From Salinisphaera sp963835375 (GTDB taxonomy: Bacteria > Pseudomonadota > Gammaproteobacteria > Nevskiales > Salinisphaeraceae), in NCBI GenBank assembly GCA_963835375.1, contig CAWIGB010000032.1, forward strand, positions 122,143 to 186,142: a stretch of 64,000 nucleotides of DNA. The letters are read 5' to 3'. Both the position numbers and the translations under genes were made by a program. Positions 38,363 to 46,971 of the stretch are shown here, piece by piece (positions within the stretch are counted from its first letter, which is position 1; each line of letters starts with the position of its first letter). The notes below the pieces were generated by a model, which saw only the letters and a program-made list of their open reading frames with translations, was not told where the DNA came from and searched no databases.

Positions 38363-39482
38363 GGAAGGTGACCACCCCCGAGGTCTGCACCGTGACCGCC
38401 ACACGCGTCCCGACGTCGAACATCGGTTCGCCTACGTTGTTGCAGGTGGCCACGATCTCGGTGTCGTTGCCCAGATCGAGCGTGTATTCGGCCACATGGC
38501 CACGATAGACTCGTTCCTTGACGGTCGCGGCGAACACATTCGGGCCGGCAATGGCATCGGTTTGCCGCGACACGGTCATGGTTTCCGGGCGAATCAGCAC
38601 ATGGCTGCCGCGCTCGAAATCGCCGGACAGCCGTCCGCAGCAGATATCCAGACCGGTGTCGTCCTGATCGCGGACCTCGAACAGATTCTGATGGCCCATG
38701 AAGCGGGCGACGAACAGATTCTCCGGATGCTCGTAGAGCTGCTGCGGCGGGCCGACCTGCTGGATGCGGCCGTCGTTGAGCACCGCCACCCGATCGCTCA
38801 TGACCATCGCTTCCTGCTGGTCATGGGTCACGAAGATGAAGGTCATGCCGAGCCGCCGCTGGATGCGTGACAACTCCAGTTGCAGCTCGCTGCGCAGCCC
38901 GGCATCGAGCGCGGACAACGGCTCGTCGAGCAGGAGCACGTCGGGCTCGTTGACCAGCGCGCGGGCCAGCGCCACGCGCTGACGCTGACCGCCCGAGAGC
39001 TGATCCACCCGACGACCCAGCAGCTCGCCGATCTTGATGAACTCGGCGGTTTCGGCGACGCGCTTCTTGATCTCGGCCTTGTCCATGCCGCGCATCTTCA
39101 GCCCGAAGCCGATGTTCTCGCGCACGTCGAGATGATTGAACAGCGCGTAGGACTGGAACACCGTGTTCACGTTGCGCTTGTGCGCCGGCACGTCGGTGAC
39201 CGAGGCGCCGCCGATCTCAACCTCGCCGTCGGTGGCGTTCTCCAGCCCGGCGATGATCCGGAGCAGCGTGGTCTTCCCGCAGCCGGAAGGCCCGAGCAGG
39301 GTGAAGAATTCGCCGCCGCTGATCTTGAGATTGATGCCACGCAGCGCGATCGCATCCGCCGCGAACTGCTTGGTCACGCCGTGCAATTCGATCGACGACC
39401 CGCTGCGGCCGGTGGTCTGGTTCTGATGCTGAGTCGTCGGCTCGGCCGTGGCCGATGCCGTTGCTGTCGACTGCCCTGTCAT
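38355..39482 (-). CDS. potG: Polyamine ABC transporter ATPase (PotG/PotA-like)
   Basis: 375-residue ATPase. Walker A LLGPSGCGKTTLLR, Q-loop TVFQSYALFNHLDVRENIGF, signature VDQLSGGQRQRVALARALVN, Walker B VLLLDEPLSALD, H-loop TFIFVTHDQQEAM, and a C-terminal TOBE domain (VLIRPETMTVSRQTD). The N-terminal 30 residues are Ser/Thr/Gln-rich and look disordered. It begins 10 bases behind the first puuB-like gene and overlaps potH, so it belongs to the same unit. It energises uptake for all three binding proteins unless another ATPase exists elsewhere. Confidence 0.94.
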   Translation of the reverse strand: MTGQSTATASATAEPTTQHQNQTTGRSGSSIELHGVTKQFAADAIALRGINLKISGGEFFTLLGPSGCGKTTLLRIIAGLENATDGEVEIGGASVTDVPAHKRNVNTVFQSYALFNHLDVRENIGFGLKMRGMDKAEIKKRVAETAEFIKIGELLGRRVDQLSGGQRQRVALARALVNEPDVLLLDEPLSALDAGLRSELQLELSRIQRRLGMTFIFVTHDQQEAMVMSDRVAVLNDGRIQQVGPPQQLYEHPENLFVARFMGHQNLFEVRDQDDTGLDICCGRLSGDFERGSHVLIRPETMTVSRQTDAIAGPNVFAATVKERVYRGHVAEYTLDLGNDTEIVATCNNVGEPMFDVGTRVAVTVQTSGVVTFHA

Positions 39483-39492
39483 ATCCGCCCTC

Positions 39493-40785
39493 TTAGAGTA
39501 GGTCCCGCATGCGGTAGAAATTGGTCGCCAGTACCAGCAGCGGCGTACGCAGCCGCTCGCCTCCGGGGAACCGGCGATGCGTGAGTCGGGTGTAAAGATC
39601 GAAACGCTCGGCCTGCCCGGCCACGGCATCGCTGATCAACTGCCCTGCCAGACCCGCAATCGCCATGCCATGGCCGGAATAGCCTTGAGCATAGAACACG
39701 TTGTCGCCGATGCGTCCGAAATGCGGCGCCCGGTTGCGGGTCACCCCAACCAGACCGCCCCAGCTGTAGTCGATGCCGATGTTCTCGAGCGTCGGAAACA
39801 GGCGGCCGAGCTTGCTCTGCATGCGTTCGTTGAGCCGCTTCGGCGCGCGCTTGCCGTAGCTGACCTGCCCGCCATAGAGCATGCGCGGGGTGTCGGCCGG
39901 CGCCGCGGAAAGCTGGTAGTAGTCCAGTACGAAATTGGCGTCCGAGACCGCATCGTCGCCCGGCAGCGTTTCGGCCACCTGGGTTTGCGACAAGGGCTCG
40001 GTCGCGATGATGTAGTTGCCCACCGGCATCAGATGTCCGGCCAGCTCGGGTGCCACGTCGGCGGCCAGATAGGCGTTGCCGCCCAGCACCACGTGGTCGG
40101 CGGTCAGCGCGCCCTCACTCGTATGGACCGTGGGCGTCTTGCCGTGTTCGATGCGTTCGACCGGCGAGTCCTCGTGCAACGTCACCCCGGCGTGCTGGGC
40201 CGCGCGCGCCAGGCCAAGCACATAGTTCAACGGATGCAGGTGCCAGGACTCCGCGTCGTACAGGCCGCCGATATACGACGGGCTGCGCACGCGCTCGTTC
40301 AGCGCGTCGCGATCGAGCAGCGTCAGGCCTTCATAGCCATAAACCCGCTGCATATGCTCCTGTTCCGCCGCAAAGCCTTTCATGTGGCGTGGTTTGAGCG
40401 CGGCATAGACGGCGCCGTCACGCAGATCGCAGTCGATGTCGTGACGCCGGATTCGATCGACCGTCAGGTTGACCGCCTCGCGCGACATCTCGAAGACCTG
40501 GCGGGCGTTATCGGTGCCCAGGGCGTCGGCAAACGTCGCCATGCCGGTGCCGAAACCGGTGAGAATCTGTCCGCCGGAGCGGCCCGAAGCCCCCCAGCCG
40601 ATCCGGTTCGCTTCGACCAACGCCACCGAATACCCGCGCTCGGCGAGATTGAGCGCAGCCGAGCAGCCCGTCACGCCACCCCCCACCACGGCGACGTCGA
40701 CACGACGGGCGCCGATCAACGGCGTCGTGGAGGCCAGCGTGATGCGCCGGCTGTCGCGGTAGTAGCTGTCAACGTAGTCGCTCAT
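39493..40785 (-). CDS. puuB: Gamma-glutamylputrescine oxidase-like FAD enzyme, first gene of the operon
   Basis: 430 residues, intact. FAD site VDVAVVGGGVTGCSAALNLA, NRIGWGASGRSGGQILTGFG, ESWHLHPLNYVLGLARAAQH, VLDYYQLSAAPADTPRMLYG and FYAQGYSGHGMAIAGLAGQL. A paralogue of the gene at 29,337, with the same motif set but clearly diverged sequence, so the two may act on different amines. It is the promoter-proximal gene; the palindrome TTGTGATCACAA lies 13-24 bases before its ATG, in the leader or core promoter, where a bound protein would block expression of the whole polyamine operon. Confidence 0.87.
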   Translation of the reverse strand: MSDYVDSYYRDSRRITLASTTPLIGARRVDVAVVGGGVTGCSAALNLAERGYSVALVEANRIGWGASGRSGGQILTGFGTGMATFADALGTDNARQVFEMSREAVNLTVDRIRRHDIDCDLRDGAVYAALKPRHMKGFAAEQEHMQRVYGYEGLTLLDRDALNERVRSPSYIGGLYDAESWHLHPLNYVLGLARAAQHAGVTLHEDSPVERIEHGKTPTVHTSEGALTADHVVLGGNAYLAADVAPELAGHLMPVGNYIIATEPLSQTQVAETLPGDDAVSDANFVLDYYQLSAAPADTPRMLYGGQVSYGKRAPKRLNERMQSKLGRLFPTLENIGIDYSWGGLVGVTRNRAPHFGRIGDNVFYAQGYSGHGMAIAGLAGQLISDAVAGQAERFDLYTRLTHRRFPGGERLRTPLLVLATNFYRMRDLL

Positions 40786-40797
40786 AGAGATCTTAAT

Positions 40798-40809
40798 TTG
40801 TGATCACAA
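40798..40809. promoter_or_regulatory. Operator candidate 1, TTGTGATCACAA
   Basis: Perfect 12-base palindrome TTGTGATCACAA, 13 bases before the ATG of the first polyamine gene. The same core occurs twice more in the window, in other promoter regions only. Confidence 0.6.
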
Positions 40810-41008
40810 TCCAAACATGCCGCAACCGATGGTCGTCTGTCGAATCGCGTTATCGCGGTGCAAACTTGGCTGCACTCAACAACGAACGGGCTGACGAGGG
40901 TGAACCCACAAGCCTCGAACCAAGTCGCACAAAGCCTCGCGGATCGAGAATCAGCCTCAAAAGAGCCGCGATCGATCAGGATTTGCACTGTTATAGCGCG
41001 TCTAACGT

Positions 41009-41028
41009 CTTTTTGTGATCACAAAAAG
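41009..41028. promoter_or_regulatory. Operator candidate 2, 20-base palindrome
   Basis: Perfect palindrome with the core TTTGTGATCACAAA extended by T/A and C/G pairs to 20 bases. It lies 81-100 bases upstream of the lactate monooxygenase-like gene and 224 bases from the polyamine operon start. Confidence 0.65.
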
Positions 41029-41108
41029 GTCATAGGTCCGCGCTCATCGGCGTTGGCGCGTGCGGCGAGCCACTCTATGCTGAACCCGGAAACCAGACGA
41101 GTGAGCGC

Positions 41109-42416
41109 ATGGCCGGCTACGACCAATTGACACCTGCCACCGGCACGAACAATCGCCAACAAGCGATCTATTCCGCAGGATTGGCCGGGCGTCGGCCCGC
41201 AATCCCGGTCGAAAACGCGGCGCTGGCGGCCGCGGCGGAACGTCGTATGTCGCCCACGGCGCACGGCTATATCGCCGGCGGCGCTTCGGCGGAAACCACC
41301 GTGACGGCGAACCGGGCGGCGTTCGACGCATGGCGCATCGTGCCGCGCATGCTGACCGACATCTCGAGCCGCGACACCGGGGTCTCGCTGTTCGGTCGTC
41401 GTCTGCCGCAACCGTTCATGCTGGCGCCGATCGGCGCGCTCGAACTGGCGCATCGCGAAGCCGACGTGGGCGCGGCACGCGCGGCGGCGGCGGCCGGTGT
41501 GCCGGCGATCCTGTCGAGCCAGGCCAGCCAGCCGATGGAAGCCTGTACCGCGGCCATGGACACGGTCACACCCGGCGCGCCGCGCTGGTTTCAGCTGTAC
41601 TGGCCGAAGTCCGATGCGCTCGCGACATCGCTGATCGGCCGTGCCGAGGCCTGCGGCTGCGAAGCGCTGGTGGTGACGCTGGACACGCCGCTGCTGGGCT
41701 GGCGGCCGCGCGATCTCGATCTCGGGCATCTGCCTTTCCTGCGCGGTCAGGGCCTGGCCCAGTACACCCACGATCCCGTGTTCCAGTCGATGCTGGCGGA
41801 TGCGCCCGCCGATGCCGACCGCCCGTCGATCACGCCCAGACTGCTGGGCAACGTGCTGGCCAGCGCACGGCATTATCCGGGATCGACCTGGCGGGCTTTG
41901 ACCAGCGGTCGCGGGCTGGCCACGGTCCGCCAGTTCGTGGCCACTTATTCGCGCCCCGACCTGACCTGGGCCGATCTGGCCTGGCTGCGTGAGCGCACCC
42001 GGTTGCCGATTCTGTTGAAGGGCGTGCTCTCGGCCGAGGATGCGAGACGCGCCGCCGAAGCCGGCATGGACGGGCTGATCGTGTCCAATCATGGCGGCCG
42101 ACAGGTCGACGGCGCCATCGCCAGCCTGGACGCGCTGATCGACATCCGCGGCGCCGCACCCGATCTGACACTCGTGCTGGATTCCGGCGTGCGTACCGGC
42201 GCCGATGTACTCAAGGCCCTGGCGCTCGGCGCCGATGCCGTGGCCATCGGCCGGCCCTATGCCTATGCGCTGGCGCTGGCCGGCGCGGCCGGGGTCGCCG
42301 AGTGGATCGCCAACATGGCGGCCGATTTCGAACTCACCATGGCCTTGTCCGGAGCACGCTCGGTGGACGAGCTCCGGGCGGGCAACGTCGAACTGCGACC
42401 GGCCGCACGCTCATGA
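41109..42416 (+). CDS. FMN-dependent alpha-hydroxy-acid oxidase, lactate 2-monooxygenase-like
   Basis: 435-residue TIM-barrel flavoenzyme of the lactate oxidase/LldD family. Seen: GYIAGGASAETTVTANRAAF, PFMLAPIGALELAHREADVG, QLYWPKSDA, VVTLDTPLLGWRPRDLDLG, LPILLKGVLSAEDARRAAEA and the catalytic base block SNHGGRQVDGAIASLDAL, then LVLDSGVRTGADVLKALALG. The extended loop LPFLRGQGLAQYTHDPVFQ is typical of lactate 2-monooxygenases, which turn lactate into acetate and CO2; L-lactate dehydrogenase remains possible. The ATGA overlap with the next gene shows coupling. It diverges from the polyamine operon and probably shares its operator system. Confidence 0.85.
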   Translation: MAGYDQLTPATGTNNRQQAIYSAGLAGRRPAIPVENAALAAAAERRMSPTAHGYIAGGASAETTVTANRAAFDAWRIVPRMLTDISSRDTGVSLFGRRLPQPFMLAPIGALELAHREADVGAARAAAAAGVPAILSSQASQPMEACTAAMDTVTPGAPRWFQLYWPKSDALATSLIGRAEACGCEALVVTLDTPLLGWRPRDLDLGHLPFLRGQGLAQYTHDPVFQSMLADAPADADRPSITPRLLGNVLASARHYPGSTWRALTSGRGLATVRQFVATYSRPDLTWADLAWLRERTRLPILLKGVLSAEDARRAAEAGMDGLIVSNHGGRQVDGAIASLDALIDIRGAAPDLTLVLDSGVRTGADVLKALALGADAVAIGRPYAYALALAGAAGVAEWIANMAADFELTMALSGARSVDELRAGNVELRPAARS

Positions 42417-42718
42417 TCGATCTGGCACCGTGGCTGATCGGGCTGGCGATCGTCGCTCTCGTCTGGTGGCGCCAGATGGGCGCACGCGCGACAGCCCGGC
42501 GCGCCGCCCAGAACGCCTGCGCCGAAGCCGAGGTGATCTTCATCGACGAATTGGCCTTCAAACGCATCGGCCTGTCCCGCGACAGCCACGGCAGTTGGCG
42601 GCTGACCCGTCGCTACGGCTTCGAGTTCTATAGCCGCGGGGATCGTCGTTATTCGGGCACGGTCGAGATGTTCGGCCAGCAGGTCCGGCATGTCTACATG
42701 GGTCCGCGCCCGTTATGA
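42413..42718 (+). CDS. DUF3301 membrane-anchored protein
   Basis: 101 residues. One N-terminal helix (IDLAPWLIGLAIVALVWWRQ), then a conserved soluble part (FIDELAFKRIGLSRDSHGSW, RLTRRYGFEFYSRGDRRYSG), matching DUF3301, a gammaproteobacterial family of unknown function. The start codon overlaps the lactate oxidase stop (ATGA at 42,413-42,416), so translation is coupled. DUF3301 genes are more often seen near other housekeeping genes, so a functional link to lactate is not established. Confidence 0.85.
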   Translation: MIDLAPWLIGLAIVALVWWRQMGARATARRAAQNACAEAEVIFIDELAFKRIGLSRDSHGSWRLTRRYGFEFYSRGDRRYSGTVEMFGQQVRHVYMGPRPL

Positions 42719-42804
42719 ATACGCAGAGCCTATGGCAACAGGGTGGCGAGCGCCCCGAACGGCTGGCCTGAGCGCAGGCCGCGTCGCCCTGTTGGAACAG
42801 GCGC

Positions 42805-43380
42805 TTAGACAGCCTGGCGCGGATCGGTCGCGGCGACACCCGGCTGCCCGCGATGGCGCTCGCGCACGGCGGCCAGCGCGGGCTGGCCGGATAAGTCGTG
42901 GAGCTCGCGGAAGGCCACCCAGTCGACCAGGCAGTACAGACAGATCGTCGGGTAATGCCAGGCGTCGAAGGCCCCACCGTCGGCGGCCGTCTCCAGCCAG
43001 TCGAGGCAGGCCCGGATGCGTTCGCGGTGCCGGTTATAGATCATCGCATCCTGGCTCGAATCCAGTCCGGAACGCTCAGCCAGGAATAGCGCCACGAAGG
43101 CGTCGTTGGCGCCATCGATCACGGTGAGCTGGTTCTCCTCGGCCCAGCTCAACGGCGAATGGCCGAATCGCTCGGCCAGATAACGCTGGATGATCCGCGA
43201 GTCGAACAACGTCGTCCCGCCGTCGACCAGGGTCGGAATCTTGAGCGTCGGGTTGTGGCGTGCCAGCTCGGCCTTGTCGGCGTCATAGATCGCCAGATCG
43301 CGAAATTCGTAGTCGACGTCGACCAGCAGTAGGCGCGTGCGGCGAACGTAGGGCGAAGCAAGAGACCCGATCAGTTGCAT
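42805..43380 (-). CDS. Glutathione S-transferase family protein
   Basis: 191 residues. GST-N domain MQLIGSLASPYVRRTRLLLV with Ser9 in the usual SPY position, PTLKIPTLVDGGTTLFDSRI (cis-Pro and SNAIL-like segment), followed by an all-helical C-domain (CLDWLETAADGGAFDAWHYP, LVDWVAFRELHDLSGQPALA). The related plasmid-type GSTs act on xenobiotics, but the substrate is unknown. The start at 43,380 gives a complete fold; 43,401 is an alternative. Convergent with the DUF3301 gene. Confidence 0.88.
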   Translation of the reverse strand: MQLIGSLASPYVRRTRLLLVDVDYEFRDLAIYDADKAELARHNPTLKIPTLVDGGTTLFDSRIIQRYLAERFGHSPLSWAEENQLTVIDGANDAFVALFLAERSGLDSSQDAMIYNRHRERIRACLDWLETAADGGAFDAWHYPTICLYCLVDWVAFRELHDLSGQPALAAVRERHRGQPGVAATDPRQAV

Positions 43381-43525
43381 GACAAAAGCATGTGGGGGCA
43401 ATCGAGTCAGTCTACCCTGATCCGATCGTCTGGCTTACAGCCCCACGACGGCAGCAGCCCGTCCCGAGTCGCGTTGCATGTAGCAGGCTATTAAACTCGG
43501 TCCGAATTCCCGAAGCGTCTATCCA

Positions 43526-44023
43526 ATGTCCACCCACGAAATCACGCTGCGCTTTCTTGCCGAACCTTCCGATGTGAATTTCGGGGGCAACGTCTTTGGT
43601 GGCAGTGTCATGAAATGGATCGACCACGCGGGCTATACCTGTGCCGCGAACTGGTCGCACAGCTACTGCGTGACGGCCTATGTCGGCGGCATCCGCTTCC
43701 TCAAGCCGATCCGCGTGGGCGATCTGGTCGAACTCAAGGCCGAGCTGATGCATACCGGGAGAACCAGCATGCATATCTCGGTCAGCGTCTACGCACGCGA
43801 TCCGAAATCCGACGACGCACGCTTCACGACCCACTGCATTCTGGTGTTCGTGGCGGTCGACGGCGAAGGCCAGCCCACGGCGGTACCGACCTTCACGCCC
43901 GAAACGCCGCAGGCCCGCCGACTGAACGACTATGCCCGCAAGATGATCGACTTGCGTCAGCGGATGCAGGATGAGGCGGCCGATTTCCTGCACGAGATGG
44001 AAGCCCATGCACACGAGGACTGA
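43526..44023 (+). CDS. YciA-type acyl-CoA thioesterase
   Basis: 165-residue single hotdog domain that hydrolyses acyl-CoA. Seen: FLAEPSDVNFGGNVFGGSVM with the catalytic-site Asn/Gly segment, KWIDHAGYTCAANWSHSYCV, IRFLKPIRVGDLVELKAELM and TGRTSMHISVSVYARDPKSD, as in YciA and related BACH-like thioesterases. The C-terminal helix is charged (RKMIDLRQRMQDEAADFLHE). Stands alone, 70 bases upstream of opgD. Chain-length preference is not evident. Confidence 0.9.
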   Translation: MSTHEITLRFLAEPSDVNFGGNVFGGSVMKWIDHAGYTCAANWSHSYCVTAYVGGIRFLKPIRVGDLVELKAELMHTGRTSMHISVSVYARDPKSDDARFTTHCILVFVAVDGEGQPTAVPTFTPETPQARRLNDYARKMIDLRQRMQDEAADFLHEMEAHAHED

Positions 44024-44093
44024 TCAGAAGCCGCCAAGGGAACCCGCGACGCGCCGGCCTGTCTGTTCCGGCATGCATTCCTAAGGCGAGCTC

Positions 44094-45713
44094 ATGCAAC
44101 GACGCACCCTCATCAAGGCGTCTCTGGCGCTGACATCCCTCGGTCTGCCAGCGATTCCCGCCTTTGCCAAATCGCCGATTGAAAGCGGATCGGGCCAGCC
44201 CTTCTCCTTTCATTGGCTCAAGGACAAGGCGCAGAAGATGGCCCGCTCGGACTATCAGTCCCCGGCCGAGAAACTGCCCGATGCGCTCGCCAGCCTGGCG
44301 CCGCTGAAATATCAGAAGATCGTGTACGACTGGCACGACGCGCTCTGGTCGTCGGATCCCAAGGTCGCACTGCGGGTGCACTTCTTCCATGTCGGGATGC
44401 ATTTCAATACGCCGGTGCGCATGCACAACATCGATCCGGATACCGGCCGGGCCCAGCCCATCCCTTTCAAGCCGGAACTGTTCAACTACGATCACAGCGG
44501 CGTCGACCCGAGCCAGCTCGAGAACCATCATCTGGGATTCGCGGGCTGGCGGCTGGCGGTCAACCCCGGCGGACCGTACGTCAATGAAGTGGCATCGTTT
44601 CTGGGCGCGAGTTATTTCCGGGCGATCGACAAGGACAAGCAGTACGGCTTGTCCGCGCGCGGGCTGGCAATCGATACCGACGAGCCGGGCGGCGAGGAAT
44701 TTCCGGATTTCACCCAGTTCTGGTTCCAACGGCCCGAAGAACGGCTCGGAGCGGGTCACCGTCTATGCCTTGCTGGATTCGCCAAGCGCAACCGGCGCTT
44801 ATCGTTTCGATATCGATGCCGGCAACGCCCAGGGCGTGATCATGGATATTTCGGCGCATGTGTATACGCGCAAGGCGATAAAGCGTCTGGGTATCGCGCC
44901 GATGACCAGCATGTATCTCAAGGGCACGGCGCAGGAGACGGCCCGCGATACGATCTACCCGCTCATGCACGACTCGGATCGGCTGTCGATGTGGCGCGGC
45001 AACGGCGAATGGATCTGCCGTCCGCTCTACAACCCGCCGACCATCCAGTTCAATACTTTCATGGACGAAAACCCACGCGGCTTCGGCCTGGTCCAGCGCG
45101 ATCACGAATTCGACGACTATCGCGACCCGGTGACCTGGTACAACCGCCGGCCGAGCCTGTGGCTGACGCCGAGGAACAATTGGGGCAAGGGCCAGGTCGC
45201 GCTCATGGAAATGCCGACGGTCGGCGAGACCGTGGACAACATCGTGGCGTTCTGGATCCCGGAAAAACCCGTCACCGCGGGCCGTCATCTGCACTACGAC
45301 TACACGCTGTACTGGTGGCCCGAGCCGCCCGTGTCGCCTTCCCTGGCGCATGGTGGACAAGACCTGGTCGGGCATGGGCAACGTCCAGGAAGGCTGGATT
45401 CCGGGCAACAAGTCACCGGACCAGTACGCCCGCCGCTTCGCGATCGATTTCGTCGGCTCGCCGCTCGACAGCCTGCCGGACAACGCCGACGTGACGGTCA
45501 ACGTGTCGGCCTCGAACGGCAGGATCAGCCATACGTCGACCCATGCCATGAAACCGATCAACGGTTATCGCGCGATCTTCGACTGGGTGCCGACCAGCAA
45601 CGACACCACACCGGTCACGCTCCGCGCTTACCTGACCAACGGCGATCAGACGCTGACCGAAACCTGGCTCTATCAATGGGTGCCGCCCGGCGCCGGCGGA
45701 TCGGCACTACTAG
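44094..45713 (+). CDS. opgD: Periplasmic glucan biosynthesis protein OpgD/MdoD, frameshifted
   Basis: Shapes osmoregulated periplasmic glucans. The signal RRTLIKASLALTSLGLPAIP carries a twin-arginine pattern as in OpgD (OpgG lacks it). Family blocks are FSFHWLKDKAQKMARSDYQS, HVGMHFNTPVRMHNID, VASFLGASYFRAIDKDKQYG, LSARGLAIDTDEPGGEEFPD, SDRLSMWRGNGEWICRPLYN and KGQVALMEMPTVGETVDNIV. About 540 residues. Shifts near 44,745 and 45,345 join the three segments; the last 10 residues depend on a further shift, with the proposed stop TAG at 45,711-45,713. No opgH is present in the window. Confidence 0.9.
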
Positions 45714-45768
45714 TTCGGCATGACGGATCTCGGCCGACCTGCCCGCCCGCTGCTGGCGCGCCGGGCCG

Positions 45769-46801
45769 ATGAGCGCCGCCGCGCTGGTTGCGGCCCGGTG
45801 CATCGCCGGGTTGCTGGTCGTCGTCGTGGCCGCTTACGGCACCGGCGCGCTCTGGTTTCGCGGCCCCGCGCCGCGCGCTGTGCGGATCGGCCTGCTCAGC
45901 GCGTGGTGGCCGGGCGCTCTCGCCGGCCTGCTCGGCCTCATCCTGGCCGAGCGTCTGGGGCCGGCAATCTTCGCTATTGCCGGGTTGGCATTCGCGCTGT
46001 GGTGGGCCAGCGTGCGGCCCCGATCGGAGCGGCCCTGGGCAACCGACGTCGAACGCCTGCTCCACGTGGAACGCGCGGGTTCGAAGGTGCGGCTGGACAA
46101 CGTTCGCAACTTCGACTGGCGCACGCGGAACGACGTCACGCCGCACTGGGAAACCCGTCGATTACGATCTCGATCAGCTCGTCGCCATCGATCTTGTTGC
46201 CTCTTACTGGATGGGGCCGACCATAGCGCATACGCTGGTGTCATTCGCCTTTGCCGACGGTCGGCACCTCGTGTTTTCGGTCGAGGTCAGGCGTCTGGCC
46301 GGCGAGGATTTCTCGGCCATAGGCGGCCTGTTCCGGCAGTGCGAACTGGCATTGGTCGCCGCCGACGAGCGTGACATCGTGCGTACCCGCACGACTGCGC
46401 GCCGCGAGGACGTGTATCTCTACCGCGTGGCGCTGCCGCCAGACCGGATTCGGGCACTGTTCGAGGCTTATCTGGATACCGCCGAAACGCTGGAGCGCCA
46501 GCCGCGTTTCTACAACACGCTCACGTCGAACTGCACGACACTCGTCTATGACATGGTCAAGGCGATCGTGCCCGGCCTGCCGTGGAACTGGCGCCTGCTG
46601 GCTTCGGGCCATCTTCCCGAATATCTCTACGATCTGGGCGCGCTCGATACCCGATTGACGCTGGATGAGCTGCGTCGTCGTTGTTGCATCAACGAGCCCG
46701 CCATCGCCTCCGACATCGAGGGTCGGGCCAGCGCCGATTTCTCCGACGCGATCCGGCGCGAGCTCCCGGCCCCCGAGGGCACGCCGCCCCCTCCGCCCTG
46801 A
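45769..46801 (+). CDS. DUF4105 (Lnb N-terminal-like) membrane protein, one frameshift
   Basis: About 344 residues: two or three N-terminal helices (CIAGLLVVVVAAYGTGALWF, GLLSAWWPGALAGLLGLILA) and a periplasmic DUF4105 domain. The domain has NVRNFDWRT, then YDLDQLVAIDLVASYWMGPT, HTLVSFAFADGRHLVFSVEV (His/Ser-containing core) and FYNTLTSNCTTLVYDMVKAI with the conserved NCTT. A shift near 46,155 separates the halves. Function unknown; the NCxT and H residues suggest a papain-like peptidase fold as proposed for the family. It follows opgD by about 55 bases on the same strand. Confidence 0.83.
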
Positions 46802-46971
46802 GGCGCGGGCCCGCCATCGCTCGGACGCCGCTGCGACCGAAGCCCAATGGCGCGCCCCGACCGCCTCTCGCTAGGCTTGCCGAACGACGCGACCAGCACG
46901 CCCCGGCCTGCTTCTTGCCTTCAGGTCGGCATGCGCCATCCGCCCTTTTCCATTGATTCGTCGGGGGAACG

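Larger units (their letters stand above)
40786..41108. promoter_or_regulatory. Divergent regulatory region, polyamine operon versus lactate oxidase
   Basis: 323 bases with no gene of its own. It holds the core palindrome TTGTGATCACAA at 40,798-40,809, beside the polyamine operon start, and a longer perfect palindrome of 20 bases with the same core at 41,009-41,028, about 80 bases before the lactate oxidase start. Centres are 215 bases apart. I see no convincing -35/-10 pair in either direction, nor any short reading frame with a ribosome site. Confidence 0.6.

Noticed and set aside
40798..41028. CRP-binding sites
   Set aside because: The palindrome contains TGTGA and TCACA but they abut or overlap, whereas CRP needs six bases between them. 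A different dimeric regulator is more likely.
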